Shown here: piece by piece, positions 1 to 12,480 of the stretch
Position numbering within the stretch: the first letter of the stretch is position 1
Layout: every line of letters starts with the position of its first letter
Origin: Stropharia rugosoannulata
Lineage: Eukaryota > Basidiomycota > Agaricomycetes > Agaricales > Strophariaceae
Direction: 5' to 3'
DNA length: 64,000 nucleotides
Assembly: GCA_028532985.1 (NCBI GenBank)
Contig: JANCIK010000001.1
Coordinates: 4,092,001-4,156,000, forward strand
Translations under genes and position numbers: made by a program
Notes under the pieces: generated by a model
What the model was told of the DNA's origin: nothing
Seen by the model: only the letters and a program-made list of their open reading frames with translations
The model's database searches: none

Positions 1-127
1 AGGTATTAAGCTAGAGAATGGGCATGAAAATGAGAGTCGTAACATTGAAAGCTACCTGCTTCCTTCGTTAATGAAAGACTTGGCACAAAACATAAAAGAA
101 AATAGATCCCAAAAATAAGTCCATGGT

Positions 128-2105
128 TCAGAAGCGGTTCCCTGATGATAGAACAGACGGGGCGTATTTTAAATGAGGGTCTTCAGTGTGGCGTCCATAC
201 TCCGGTGGAAGCTCTGAGTTTTCTGTCTCTTCGATCCTCTGTACAAGTCCGCGCAAATTAGAAGACCGGGGAACATATGTGGGCGCCCGTGAGTGAACAG
301 AGAGAGGCCGAGTGGTGGATCTTGCATGTGTGTTTGTCGATGACGAAGCCATAGACGCTGTGTCGTCCCTGGAAAATACAGATGCATCACTCGGAGGGAT
401 TGGATGCTTGATGTCTAGGGGGAATTCAGGCTGTAAAGGACTGGTGTCGTTTGGTACAGGCATATAAGGTTCTCTCGGTGTCGAGCGGGGTCTTGAAGGG
501 CGCGGTGGTGGAAGAGGTGGTGTCGGAGGAACGCGAGGTAATGGCGGCGCATCTGCGTGACGTACAGGTGTTAATACGGTTGTTGCAGTCAGCGGAATCG
601 AATTAAGGGATGGTGCGGTAGCCTCTGACCGCGCAGCCGAGCCGGAGCGCGTTAATGTTGAGGGGGCATTTTTGAGCGGACGGGTTGAGCTATCGCGCGC
701 TACGCTATCGCGGTACCTGCCATTTCTGTCGGCGTCAAAGAAACTCTGCGACGGTGCGCGCCGTTTTGTTTTCACTTTGAAGAATATAAAGAAACTGAGA
801 ACGCCCAAGGCAAAGCCCAGCACCAGGCCGCCTACAGCGCTTCCGATAACGATCCTCTCCAACAAGCTTTTCTTCCTGTTTGTATGTAAGTCTCCTACAA
901 CGGTTTAGCGTTAAAATGAAAAGACGCACACATCTCCAGATGACACCACGCAGCTATCACTGCCCAGTCCCCCAACGGACATTGGCCCATTTGACCAGAG
1001 CTGGCCGTCGGAACTTGATAATAATAAAAAGAACTTTGATCCAATGGACTGAAATACCGAAATTAGAAAACATCTTCGCCCTCTCTTAGATTGTAGTTAC
1101 CCACCAGTGGGACCTGCCAGAAGAGCGTTTCCATTTTGTTTGAGGTGATATTGTACGGCGGATGGGACTCGGGAGCGACCTGCGTAAGATAATTCGCCCA
1201 GTAAGGCTGTGTCCAAAAATAAAACTAATCATGATGAACAGCACATACCGTCAAAGTAAATGGGGCATTCCCAGAATTAGGCGTCACAGAAAGCGTCTCA
1301 CACTAGGAAATATCGTTGGTCCCAGCGGTCATGCGATGCTGGACTGACAATATACTCACTTGGTTAATCTGGCTGAATTGCGACATAGGACCACTGGGCA
1401 CAACTGCTGTGACTGAAGCTGAGGCGGGAGGGGATGGAAATTGGCACGTAGCATTGCTCGTGCTCGGGAGGACGCTGTACAATTGTTGACATCCGCCCGA
1501 GACGCCGTTAGCGTCAAACTTTGTGAGCGCGTCAGACAGGCGCAGATACCTAAAGGCCGGACATGAGTAACTCACCATGCATGTTTGATACTGGCTGCCA
1601 GAAGTGAAGGGGACTGTCCAATCCTGATCCCATCACAGTCAGCAGATTATCCCCCCAATTGCATTATTTCTATCACCCACAAAGGAGGAGCCTGATCCAG
1701 CATTGACAACGTATGGAATTGACGATGCTGAGCTGTACACTTGCATTGTGTAGGGCCCTGTTGGCTGAGGGCTGATGATACGACGATTAAATTCAATGAC
1801 AGAGCAGCTCTGTTAGAGGACGCACCCAGTCTCATTTGACGTCCTACTCCATGTTACATGTATTGAGCTGCATTGATTCGTTACTGGTAGCGGTAGAGGC
1901 TGGCCCGTGGTGTTATAGTTAAACTCAAATCCCTGAATACGTATGACATCCAAGTCAATGACTTTCTCGCAACGCAATTAGTAGCAGAGTGATGACGCAC
2001 AGGATTCAAGTAAGAGATGGACTCTGACAAGGCTCCTTCGAGAGAGTGGAGAAGGATGAGCGCAAGCCATAAGAGATGGGGAGGGAGGATAGATAGGGGC
2101 GCCAT
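128..2105 (-). CDS. Secreted-start single-pass membrane protein with Ser/Pro-rich cytoplasmic tail
   Basis: Multi-exon gene. The first exon (2105-2001) encodes a clear signal peptide (hydrophobic LLWLALILL core). Short introns then join extracellular exons in phase, including one ending NQCSSIH and one carrying the Cys motif DANGVSGGCQQLY. A further stretch reads LWSNGPMSVGG and is followed by a Cys. These Cys and N-glycosylation sites form the ectodomain. The last exon (about 865-128) opens with a membrane helix (VIGSAVGGLVLGFALGVLSF), then a basic stop-transfer KVKTKRR and about 200 residues rich in Ser, Pro and Thr, with a proline run near PPLPPPRPSRP. The layout matches a common Agaricomycete family of unknown function, possibly a cell-surface sensor; that role is inference. 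The exon order is well supported, but some middle splice sites are less certain. Confidence 0.8.
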
Positions 2106-5052
2106 GACCCTCCAATCTGGCCTGGATCAGTGGACGATGCTGGAAAGGTGCGGGGGCGTCCTCCGAGAAGTTATATAAACGCCCAATTTGTGTACGAGCT
2201 GTCGAAAGGATGAAACTGATGGAATAAGTTTAACTTCAGCGCCTCTCCGCTGGGTGCCTGTCTCCGAAAGTATTTTGCCGGCGCTGTAACGCGCTTGAGG
2301 ACCGTCGCGAGCGAGGGGGAAGCAACCGTAGACCGTGGGGTGAGATCATCCATTCTTACTCTCATTAATGCCCCTCTTAACGTCTGAAAAAGTCGTAAAT
2401 AGCTGGAAGCTAACGTTCAACAGTGGCAGATGGGGTCTTCGGCTTGGGTCGGCAATTTGATGAGAAGTGACGATCGTGTGTACAGGGATGATGACATGTT
2501 TGATGTGCAATTCATGCTGGCACTTAGCTTGCATAGCATTAGCTTAGCTGTCCATTTAGTTAGATGTAGTCTGAAACGAGCCTCAAAAGCGCTTACTGGA
2601 GTTCTCTCTTCTGTGGAGGCGGAGGCCATGGGCCGTTATTCAACGGCTCGACGTGCTTCAAAGACGAGATATGCGTGTAATCTGCTATAACAAGTTGAAA
2701 GTATCAGATGACAGATGTAAATCTGGCATATCTGGTTCCTATTGATTGAACATCCACGCGGTATATACAGGTGTATATGATATGCCAAACGAGTGAGCGC
2801 GCTGATAGTGTCTTGTTTGAAAATGAAATACCAGTGTCAAGTTTAATGACCGATTGGCGCTTCATAACGAAGTGTAAAACTACTCTTTGCATACTAGAGC
2901 ATAGATCATTGACGCTTTAGCATGCAATGGCGGACTAAGTAATTGGAAAGAGGCACAATATGATATTCTGATAATCAATTCGGATGAGCCTTCTCGGTCT
3001 GGATTCTGGACCGGTTCTATTTATGCAATCAGCGAAAATCCTGACGGCTTGAGACACTAAAGAGGTACAGTTGATAAAATACATATCTACACCTATAATG
3101 AATGTTGGGGTTGATGATTAGAGACTTGTAAGTAGAGCGCAGTGTCGCGCGTTGTGGGTCCTTTCAAGCCAGTGCGGCACCGGGATTTCATCAGCTCATT
3201 TACGTTACGTTGTAACTTGTAAAGCAGTGCATAGAAGGTTAATCATTTGAAATATCGCTGGGCAATGCATCACCATTATAAAAAGCAGTGTCTTGAGGGA
3301 GGCACTGTCAAAGTGAGTTCCTGGTGTGCCCATCGCGAGACAGGCCACCATGGACTACATTTGGAGACCCATATGAAATGAGAAAAGCACACCGGCTGCA
3401 AGGCACTTTAAAGTGATGAACAGAAATGGTGTGCTTGACAGTTAGGCTATAAGCCGGAATTGTGATCCCAGTGGCTCCCTGAATGCTAACCAGCAGTCTC
3501 TGCACAAGCGCTAGTGTAATGAGCATTGAGGTATGATGAAAAGATAATATCACAATAGCGAGTTTACGCACTTGCTCGCAACGCAGCACATATAATGAGT
3601 ACCTCAGTTGTGTGTTGACCTTGCTAGCCGTAGTGAGAAGGTTCGTGCCTGATAAGATAGTCTGAATCCTCCGAGATATCAGCATGGCCTTCAAGCACAA
3701 CCGTGACGTTAAACGAAGTGTGAAATCATATGGAATTTCATCAGAGACTGTCATGAGACCACTCAAGGCAGCTGCAACTTGACTACGGACTACGACGTCG
3801 AAAACAGTTTTAATTCAACTCACAGGTATAGCCGGTGTATTGGCGCGTCTCTCTCATGAATTTGACTGACATGCGAAGACCGAAAGAGCAGACACGCGAT
3901 TCTCAGACTCCAGAGTTTGTTAAACATAGGGGAAAAAAAGCGCCGATTTAATTTGAATGGTTACACTTTCGAGGACGCGGTAAAGTATCTCCTTACCTCT
4001 TAGTACCATGGTCTTGGCACTGTCTCTGGTCGTCAGAGTACTCATCAGTCTAATAATAGTACATCTTGTATGATGCATGCCACAAACTAGATCTCGTAAA
4101 GGAGCATTTGACTAAGTAGGCTTTCAATCACTGCTCTACTGAAGGCTCGATGAGCGTACTACGTAGACAAAGAGGCTAGTAAAATACACATTGACATTCC
4201 CTGTAGAAACACACTTCTGATGGCCTTGGGGGATACTTCTGAAGTAAATAAGCTTACAAATTTATCGTAGTCTGCATCCGAGTGTGAGCATGTTGATGAT
4301 ATTGAGCCTTCTTGAGCTCAGTCTCTTCTGTCTCTGGACAAATATTCTTAGAATCCGATTGCCACAGCTGGGAAGTAGTAAAACTTTGTGGACTTATTGT
4401 GCACATTATGTTCGTAAGGCGATCGTAAGCATTCCAAATGGTCTTCCGCACCTTAATACGTGATCACCTGAGGTACAAGTCGGAAGTGGATAAGATAGGG
4501 TTGATGCTTTAGGAGGTCAGCCGCAAGTTTGAGTGAAGTGCCAAGAAGATACCGGAGAAGTCCTCATATTCACAGCTGAAATACTATTGATCTTTTTTTG
4601 TCCATTAAGCAATCTGTAAGCCAAATGCTAACGGTAGGAGTGAATGTAACCAACTCCTAATTTGCACACGGCAAGTTCACGGTATCTAAGAAAGGTTTTT
4701 AACATTTAAACAAGGCACATGGCCAAGATGAAGAGACGAATCGGAATATGTATTAATATCAAGTTTAGATGGCATTGATCGGATGGAGTATCATGCAAGC
4801 CAGAGTCGCGCAGAATATAAGAGAGCTGTGGGCTTTGTGGAGCTGCGCCCTCAGCTTTGGCTGGTGCAAAGGAACATGGAAGTGCATTGTTCTCCTGATA
4901 AGGGAGGGGTCTGTGCGTGGGAATGTCTTCAACAGACTTGAGGCCGGACTGGTGGCCTGTTTGTGACGTTTTCCCTGTTCATCATCCGTGACTAAATCCA
5001 ATACGCTGCCGAAAATCTGCGCACTGACCACCGTGCTCAACCGCCGACGACC
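2106..5052. other. Intergenic stretch, no supported gene
   Basis: About 2.9 kb without a convincing gene. The longest open frame (3766-3308, minus, 152 codons) has no motif I recognise and no flanking exons in phase. The left part probably holds the promoter of the membrane protein gene, and the right part that of the F-box-like gene that starts at 5053. Confidence 0.5.
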
Positions 5053-8000
5053 ATGACGAGCACAGGCAAGGCGACAGCCTCCGCAAAGGGCCAGCAGCCT
5101 CATGTCAAGGGCAAATTCACCCATAGATCATGGCCAGACCTCCCTGAGGAGATCGTCCGGTCAGTCAGCCCTTATCGAGTGCCACACGCGATTGCGTGAA
5201 CGAGTATCGGGCTCATCACTGTCTCGCAGGCTCATAGCAAGCTTTTACCTACACGACATCGCGTGCAGCAACTACTGCCCCCAGACATGGGAAGCCCGCA
5301 AGCTTTGGTGCTCCAGGATGGTCTATACTTGTGTACGCGACGCTTTGGAGCTGGAGAAGACGATAATGGCCATATTTCCTGAATGGCGGGAAGCGAGTGA
5401 GTTATCCTCGAGTCGCATAATTTTCTCCGTTTTTCCTTGAATTTTACGCGCTTGTTGTCCATTGTCGTTAGCCCGAGGCATGCTGTGCAAGTGATGCGAG
5501 CGTGTCGCTACGGGCGTTTATGATATTTTCACTTTCGTGTCTTTGCCGGTTTTGAGGTCGTCATTAACGTAAACGCTGGTGACTTCAACTGTCCGTCAGC
5601 AAAAGCGATTTCGCCCAACGCTTTGCTTTGGTCGCGTTTTGATGGGTCGGCAGTATAACCCGGACATCGTCGCATCTTCTCATTCATCCACGAAGATGTT
5701 CGCGTTCAATACTGCGTTTAGCGCCACAATGACGTTGATATCATCGCAGGCAAATCTGCCGTTGCCATTCGCTATTCATTTCGATCGATATATTGATATG
5801 CGGTTATTTTTACTCGACCTATCTGTTCTTTTGTTTCGAGTCTATCGTCCTTCGGGCATCCCGAAAATATAGTACTGACTCCTTTTTTAGTCGAGAAGCA
5901 TCTCTTCTGGACGCAGGCGTTGCATGTCATCGACCCAAACGACTATCTCATTTACCACAGCGTTATACACCCCAAGGTCCAAGTCAATGCCTCGTCCAAC
6001 GCCGTACAGGCACCCATCTACCTTACACCTTACCAGCACTTCAGGAATATTCTTCGATATAGCTGCATCATCTGTCGCATAAACCATCCACTTTTAAACC
6101 AAGGGTTGGCGTCGGGGAAGCGCGGCCCTCCTACTCAATTCCTAGGATCCATCTCCGTGTGCAAGGAACATGAAAAGAACCGCGCTTCATTTTGTGGTCT
6201 TTGTCTCCGGGATTCGCTTCCTCTTGCCGGAAGCTTGAACTCTACAGCCTCCGACTACGAAGTTATACAGGAACTCGGTATCGTCGAGAATGAGGATGAT
6301 GAATGGTCCAATGCCGAAATGACATGCATGAAGTGCCGTAGCGAATGGCTGTGGCGACGAGCAAGTGGCAGCGCCCGCGACCGTGATGCGGTTGGGGGGT
6401 CTTCATTCCAGTGCCAAGACTGGGAAGCAAGACAGAGCATCGAGAATTTCCTCGAGCTTGCAGAAGGGAATATAAACGACGTGCTGGCTCTTGCACGGGA
6501 TAAATTTTGGTTACGAGCGAACACGAACTATGCGGATCTTGGACGACAACTACTGGCATCACAGAGGAATGATCGACGTTACGACGAAGACATGGAAGAA
6601 GAAGAGGAAGACTCATCAGAGGAAGATCGGGATAACGCATTTGTATCTGGTTCAGCCCAGGTTCGGGAGATTTCCCTTGCTCACTGGGCGCGCCAGCGCG
6701 TTTTGGATGGCTTTTGGATAAGCCCTGGCGATGTATGGTATGGTAATCGAGTCAACGGACAATCTTTAGTGTCCCCTGCCGTTCATCCTTGCCCATGGGC
6801 ACGAGATGAGGATAATACGGATTCGACTACAGGAGAAGAGGTGCAACACCCACTTAAGGCGACGGTATTGGGGGAGGTGCCCCCTTCCTTTTTGCTTTGT
6901 GAACAAGCATTTCTGCAGCATGCGAAAGCGGTTCATGATATACTTGGGCCAGCGATGAGGAACATCGTCCGGAAACTCATCATGGAATCACAAGTCCCCA
7001 CACCTGCTGGTTTCTCCGACCCAGCACATATTGCTCGCAAGATGACGATAGAGGAAGTTGTCACCATATTGCGCACTGAAGAAGGTGTTTGGTATGACGG
7101 CGTTGACTGGGTGGAACGCAAACGGAATGAGGATGAAGAACTATCAAGACGACGCGCTGACGATGCCACATCCCGACGGAAAGAAGATGATTCAGATTCT
7201 ACATCATCGAGCAGCAGCTCTGGGAGCGCTAAATCGTCATCAACTCACAGTTCTTCAGCAGCAACGAGTCCCGTCCTATCAACTACCACGTTGCAAACGA
7301 CGCCGTCTCCGCCGCCCTCAGGTGAAGATAGCCTCGAGCCAACGAGAAAGGAAGCCCTACCTGGACATAGCCTCGGAAACGAAGAAGAAACTACAGAAAA
7401 GGTGTTGGCATCGCGGCCAAGGTTCATTCCATACGACCCTGTCAAGTCTCCGCCGAGACTCTTGGGGACGATACCATACGTTCCCGTGACAGTAGCCCAT
7501 CTTCCTCCCTACAGTCTAGAGGCTATTAGAAATGTGAGTTTTCCTCGTTCACTTTATGACAATATTTGACATAGTACTTTTAGGCATGGCGCGATGCATG
7601 CTCCCCTCTCTATCATTGTTGCTGCTCGGTATGCGAGCGCGCCAAGCTTGCAGATATGAATGCTCGTGCGCTGGCAAACGCCGCTAGTTATCCCACAGTT
7701 ATTGTCCCCTCACAGCCCCCACCACCACCCCAGTATCAGCCGTATTTTCAAACCACTGTCGTGAGGCAAGTGCCTGAGACGGGTGTCGCCGAAATCGTCC
7801 TTAAAGAGGTTTCGGAGGTCGATGCTGATGGGGAGGGCGAAGAGGAAGTCGAGTATGAGGCCTCGGACTTAGAGTACGATGATGAAGACGAAGATGAGGA
7901 AGAGGATATCCCATACGATGCATCTGTGGAGTACCAGTATTCTCCCTCCCCTGTCACGGACGTTTCTGAGGGACGCAGACGGAAGCGGTCGTCTGATGAA

Positions 8001-8519
8001 CTGGAAGAACCACCTTCCGAGGAGCAGGATCACGATGTCAATTTGTCATACTCGCGGTCCCCAAGGTCTCCTGAACGTGGCAGGGCTTCACCGAAGCGAC
8101 CGCGTCTAGAGGACGATGACCAGGCGTCGCTCTCCGTTTCAGACGAGGACAGCGTGAAGAGTATCCTAGCACTCACATTAGCGCCAAAGTTCGTGATCCA
8201 GCCAGCATCCACCCGCCTCCGAAAGCGTAGCAGTGAAGAGCTTGACGGAGAGATGCTCAGGGAGCCGGCCTCACCTCATAAGCGCGTCAAGGTTGATGAA
8301 GAAGTTTACAGCCCGACTAGTGCTACGTCGGAGAGGTCTCGCGACAGTGGTTCCGACGAGATTGCTCTACTGCCCACTCCTTCAGCAGCGACCGATCTTC
8401 TATCAAAATCACCTCTGGTCATACATCCTCCTCAACAACCTGGCAAGGTACTGGTCTCTGAAGCTGACTTTGACTTACTAATATCCCTCGAGGATGCCGA
8501 TAATCATTATGACGAGTGA
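5053..8519 (+). CDS. 950-aa acidic protein with F-box-like start and Cys pairs, unknown function
   Basis: Four exons join with consistent phase: 5053-5159, 5230-5396, 5891-7533 and 7584-8519 (950 aa). Near the N-terminus the segment SWPDLPEEIVRLIASFY looks like the first helix of an F-box. Two Cys pairs follow, CIICR and CMKCRSEW, then a long acidic run (EEEEEDSSEED), Ser-rich tracts, and a Cys cluster after the last intron (HCCCSVCERAK). The C-terminal 250 residues are strongly acidic with basic patches (RKRSSDEL, SPKRPRLE) that look like nuclear signals. The F-box reading would suggest an SCF adaptor, but the acidic tail and Cys pairs fit a nuclear protein equally well. The second intron is long for this genome (about 490 nt). 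I do not recognise the family. Confidence 0.8.
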
Positions 8520-11314
8520 ATCCTTGGAAACCAATGGTGCTCTCGCCATTGCTTGTGGCTTTCTCCCATACACAGGAATGGTTTATTCTCTTTATTTCTT
8601 TCTAAATTTTTTGTATCACCATTTTGTCTTTTTCTTGTTTGCGCGTTCCCCCCAGTTCTCCGCCGGTCGCCTCGTCCACTAGAAAACCTCAAAAATAATC
8701 TCATTTGGAAGCTCTAATTTGATGTATGGTGGCTTATTCCGGCTGTTGAGTTATTCCCGCTGCGTAAATCTACATCCCTAAACCTCGTTCCCCCCTATTA
8801 TTCGATTATCCCATGCCCGTCGACATCGCCCACCCTCAATTCGGTTTCGTCTCATTCTCTATCAAGGACCCGCTCTCCTGTCTCCGTATCCTGTAGGCTT
8901 GGTAGACGTTCTCCCACGGAGCGGTTATTCTATTCCTGCCCCCCGCCCTGGGACAGCACTACTGGTGTCCGCGGAGCCCACCTAGTTTCCGCTCTATATG
9001 TACTGTACCATTCGTTCTGCTTATCCTGGCTCGTTTTCTCTATCTCTATTGCCATGTATAATACTTGTACAACTTACTTGACGAATCAAATAGAGCTGCG
9101 GCCCTTTCCGACGGAGGGCATACTCCAGCTCTTCGGCTTTCTGCATGTCACGTCTGGAGCAAAGCGTCAATCACCTCCGACGGGAGATATGTAAAATGCC
9201 GAATGCCACGCTGACGACGACTTGACTGGTGGAGATCTGGTGGGCGAGATCATTTCATCGAGTCATGAGGCAGTGAACTCTTTTGACTTGTTAACACGGC
9301 TGCTTACTAGCAGGTGCAGGGCCGGACGAATGCCCACGGGTTTGCGCATGTTGAAGTGAATATGAACAACCTATTAAGTAGTGTACGCTAGTAGAACGGA
9401 AGAAAGGAATCCTCTGTCGTGGTCCCTGCCGCCAAGCACGGTTAAGCGCTAACAGATCCGGGGGCTATTCTGCGAAGTAATGGAGCACTTTTGTGTGCCG
9501 GCGGTAGCCATTTTGAGCTTTGTTCTGCAAACATGAGATCTGTCTGAATCTGTATTTGTCAAAGCTTATTCGTGTGCATATGTACATATCCACATCAGTC
9601 TCCAAGGAGAACTTCAAGATGTGCCAACAAGTACAATCCCGGAGTCATAAGTACTACTGCAAGTTGAACTTGCGACCTCTTTCTTGCAGCTCAAATTATG
9701 CGTGAAACAGACGACTGCATGAGAGTACATTCTATAAGCAGTAGTTCGCACACTGAATATTCGACTGTACTTCTGTTGAATCAATGGATGAACATCTTGA
9801 TCTTACATGGACACTAGTAGGTACGTGCCGGAGCAAATAATGGTGGGCAATTTCTGTACCAGCTAAGTATAATTACTATCAGTAATACGGCCGAAATATA
9901 GTGTTTCGGAGGTACTCGTTCCATAGGATAAATATACCAATCTTTTAATTATTGATTTCAAGGGAGCAGCAACCCAAAAGTACAACGACGCAGAATACAG
10001 AGGGTTACAGATGGGACTTCGGCACATGCCGATTTAACATACGACTACTGATGCCGACATCTTCCTCTGAAGCTACAATCTGCTATCCTTAACTAAATGG
10101 CATCGACTTTTCTTTGTATTCTTTTTAATGCTATACCGGTCTCTTGGAACTCTCTGGTATAGTTGTGTTACGTCGCAGATTCGTAGTTGAAGGTGGATTG
10201 ACGGGGAACCTGAGGTCGGCCGGCATTGTCGCGCTGATCCGTGAATGATGCTAACTTACATAAGCATTGACTTTGCTCCTCGCTGCTCAACACTTGTCAC
10301 ATATCCTGTGAAGCCATTACAAGGCTATATGAACATTTGAACTCAATGTACTGCATTATGTTGAATAATAGTTGTTTGACGTACTTATGACTAGACGTTG
10401 CTCATGAAACCCACCTACCAGAAATCAACAACATATCTGCCGGCATGATCCGTTCGTTCCACGGCCCAGTTGCGGCCTTGTCAACCTTAATTCCTCGGCT
10501 TGCCGCTAGAGCAACGCTCGTGGGGTGATTGATCGTTGACTGAGTGAGCTTTGCTTGGAAGTGACGCTTGAATTTCTTGAATGGGTACGAAGACCATTAC
10601 CCCGCCCCTACAGGCTCCAAAGCTGCGCGATTGAAGGTTTCAGCGTCATGAGTCTTCAGGGAATTCTGCTCAATCGTCGGCGGCGGCGGTGCTGTCTGTC
10701 ACTATCACTGTGCCTCGACTCGGAGGTTATGCTCGAAAATAGTAGCCAATGTTTACAGCTCTGGGAATTCAGATTGATCAACATGCGTGAGGCAAAATCA
10801 TCCAAACAGCACCCTTCTTCAACTACCCTTAGCGATGTCACAAGATTTTCCTTTCAGCATCTGAAATTGTGTGTTGCACGAGGCTGTTTTACCGAGAGAC
10901 GTGATGGAGTCCCTCTTGACCCTTGAAGGAGACACTGATATAGCAAACTTGATCCCTTTACGCAGTAAAAATCAGTATGAAGCACGACAGAATTGATTAG
11001 AAAAGCGTGCTAGACGATACGGTTAAATCTATGCGATCTAAGTATAAGCGGATGCTTGTCCTTAGCATTTCCCGATGTGCCTGACGGATGTGTGAGGTGG
11101 TTGATGTCACAGTGTTTTCTCCACTGAACCTCCGAATATGGTGGGCCATATCCAGATTGGACGAAAATGGACGATAAACGGAAGGAGCCTATTATAAACG
11201 ATCTATGACATTCTATAACAGGGCTATTAACAACACGGCAACCATTGGCATTCAAATACAGAGAACAAGTACCCTCGCAAAGGTTTTGACCCGCCACTCT
11301 TCCGAGGAACTCTC
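8520..11314. other. Intergenic stretch, no supported gene
   Basis: The first few hundred bases are pyrimidine-rich, as expected for a 3' UTR of the preceding gene. From about 9.1 to 11.3 kb only short frames without motifs occur. I see no RNA gene or repeat in it. Confidence 0.5.
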
Positions 11315-12480
11315 ATGTCTGAGTCCGCATCTTTTGGCAGTCCCGTCGACAACGTCCGCCGCGATATCAAAGACAACGCATACCACTGCCCGCAATGTGA
11401 TACTCCCTTTACAAGGCGCTCCAACCTTCGAAGACACTTCCAGATCCGTGAGCAAGTCTTTTACTCAACTGCTCCTGACCCTGAGCACGCCCGTTCCGTA
11501 GATATGAGAAGTTCCATCTTGAAGTGCGAGAACTGCAGCGAGGAGTTTGCGTCAAGGTAAGTGACTCTCGATGTTCCGTATGCATTTCTCATCTGCACTG
11601 TCGCTTCATTGGATAGGGAAGAGCTGCAGAGCCACGCTCCAGCATGCTACGCGTGGGGCGCGGTGAGCGACAAGACGCTTCAGAGCATGGAACGCCCGTT
11701 TGGAAAGGATGGAAGCGACATCCTAGGGAATTGCCGTGCGTTAGCACAGTCGTTGGATGGACGTAGTTACGCCGCTCCTCCCTCCGCTTACAGCTTTGAC
11801 TCGCCTGAAACGCGTTATCTGGGAGGCTATGGCGCTTCTGATTTCCCAGTCATGAATGGCGCGGTCATCCCTCCCACACCGCATCTCACGACAGCATTCG
11901 ATGGGACTTATGTAAACCCTACTTCAGCCTTCCCTCCCAGGCGTCCGAGCATTTCGTCCTCCGTTAGCATTTCCGTTCTATTTTTATCCGTGCGCGGCAC
12001 TGATGTAATAAAAACTCTGATAGGGCTCGTCATCTGCGTCTTCGTCACCATACACGCAGCCTCCCACCCATGTGCAACAAGCAGCTGCTTATGGTTTCTA
12101 CCCATCCACCGAAATGCGCGCCGACGGATCTCCGTGGAATACTGTTCCGCCAGCGCTCGCGGCGCCTGGGGAAAAGCCCGTGTACACACGCCGCCAAGTG
12201 AAGGACATGATCGATGTAGTGAGCGAATGTTTGATTGAAAGCATGGTATGCAGCCTCCCTGAGCGACCATTGTCGTCTCTAACGCTAACAGACGCACTTC
12301 TAGGAGAGCGTTCTGACGCGCCCAACCATGTCGCCAAACCCAATGCAGCTTGAATCTCCGGACGGACAGATCGCCCGCGCGATGAGGGATGAAGAGTTCC
12401 GGCAAACAGTCCTTTCGGAAGCGCTTCCTCGGGCTTATTACAGAATGCACTCAACCAGCGGCACGCATCCAAAAGTATAG
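11315..12480 (+). CDS. C2H2 zinc-finger protein (310 aa), likely transcription regulator
   Basis: Five exons join in phase: 11315-11447, 11502-11556, 11617-11962, 12024-12245 and 12304-12480. The first finger is a textbook C2H2 unit, CPQC then FTRRSNLRRHFQIH. Its second zinc-binding His is made only when the first intron is removed (codon split c|at). A second, variant finger follows directly, CENC then a His and Cys (ELQSHAPAC), also built across an intron. The rest is Ser/Pro/Tyr-rich, with a late helix (VKDMIDVVSECLIE) and no further domain. DNA binding and a nuclear role follow from the family; targets are unknown. The gene stands alone between two long intergenic stretches. Confidence 0.85.

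Noticed and set aside
3308..3766. 152-codon minus-strand frame
   Set aside because: No motif, no start context and no exons in phase around it.
10555..10926. 123-codon plus-strand frame
   Set aside because: Arg-rich low-complexity content and no recognisable domain; looks like chance.
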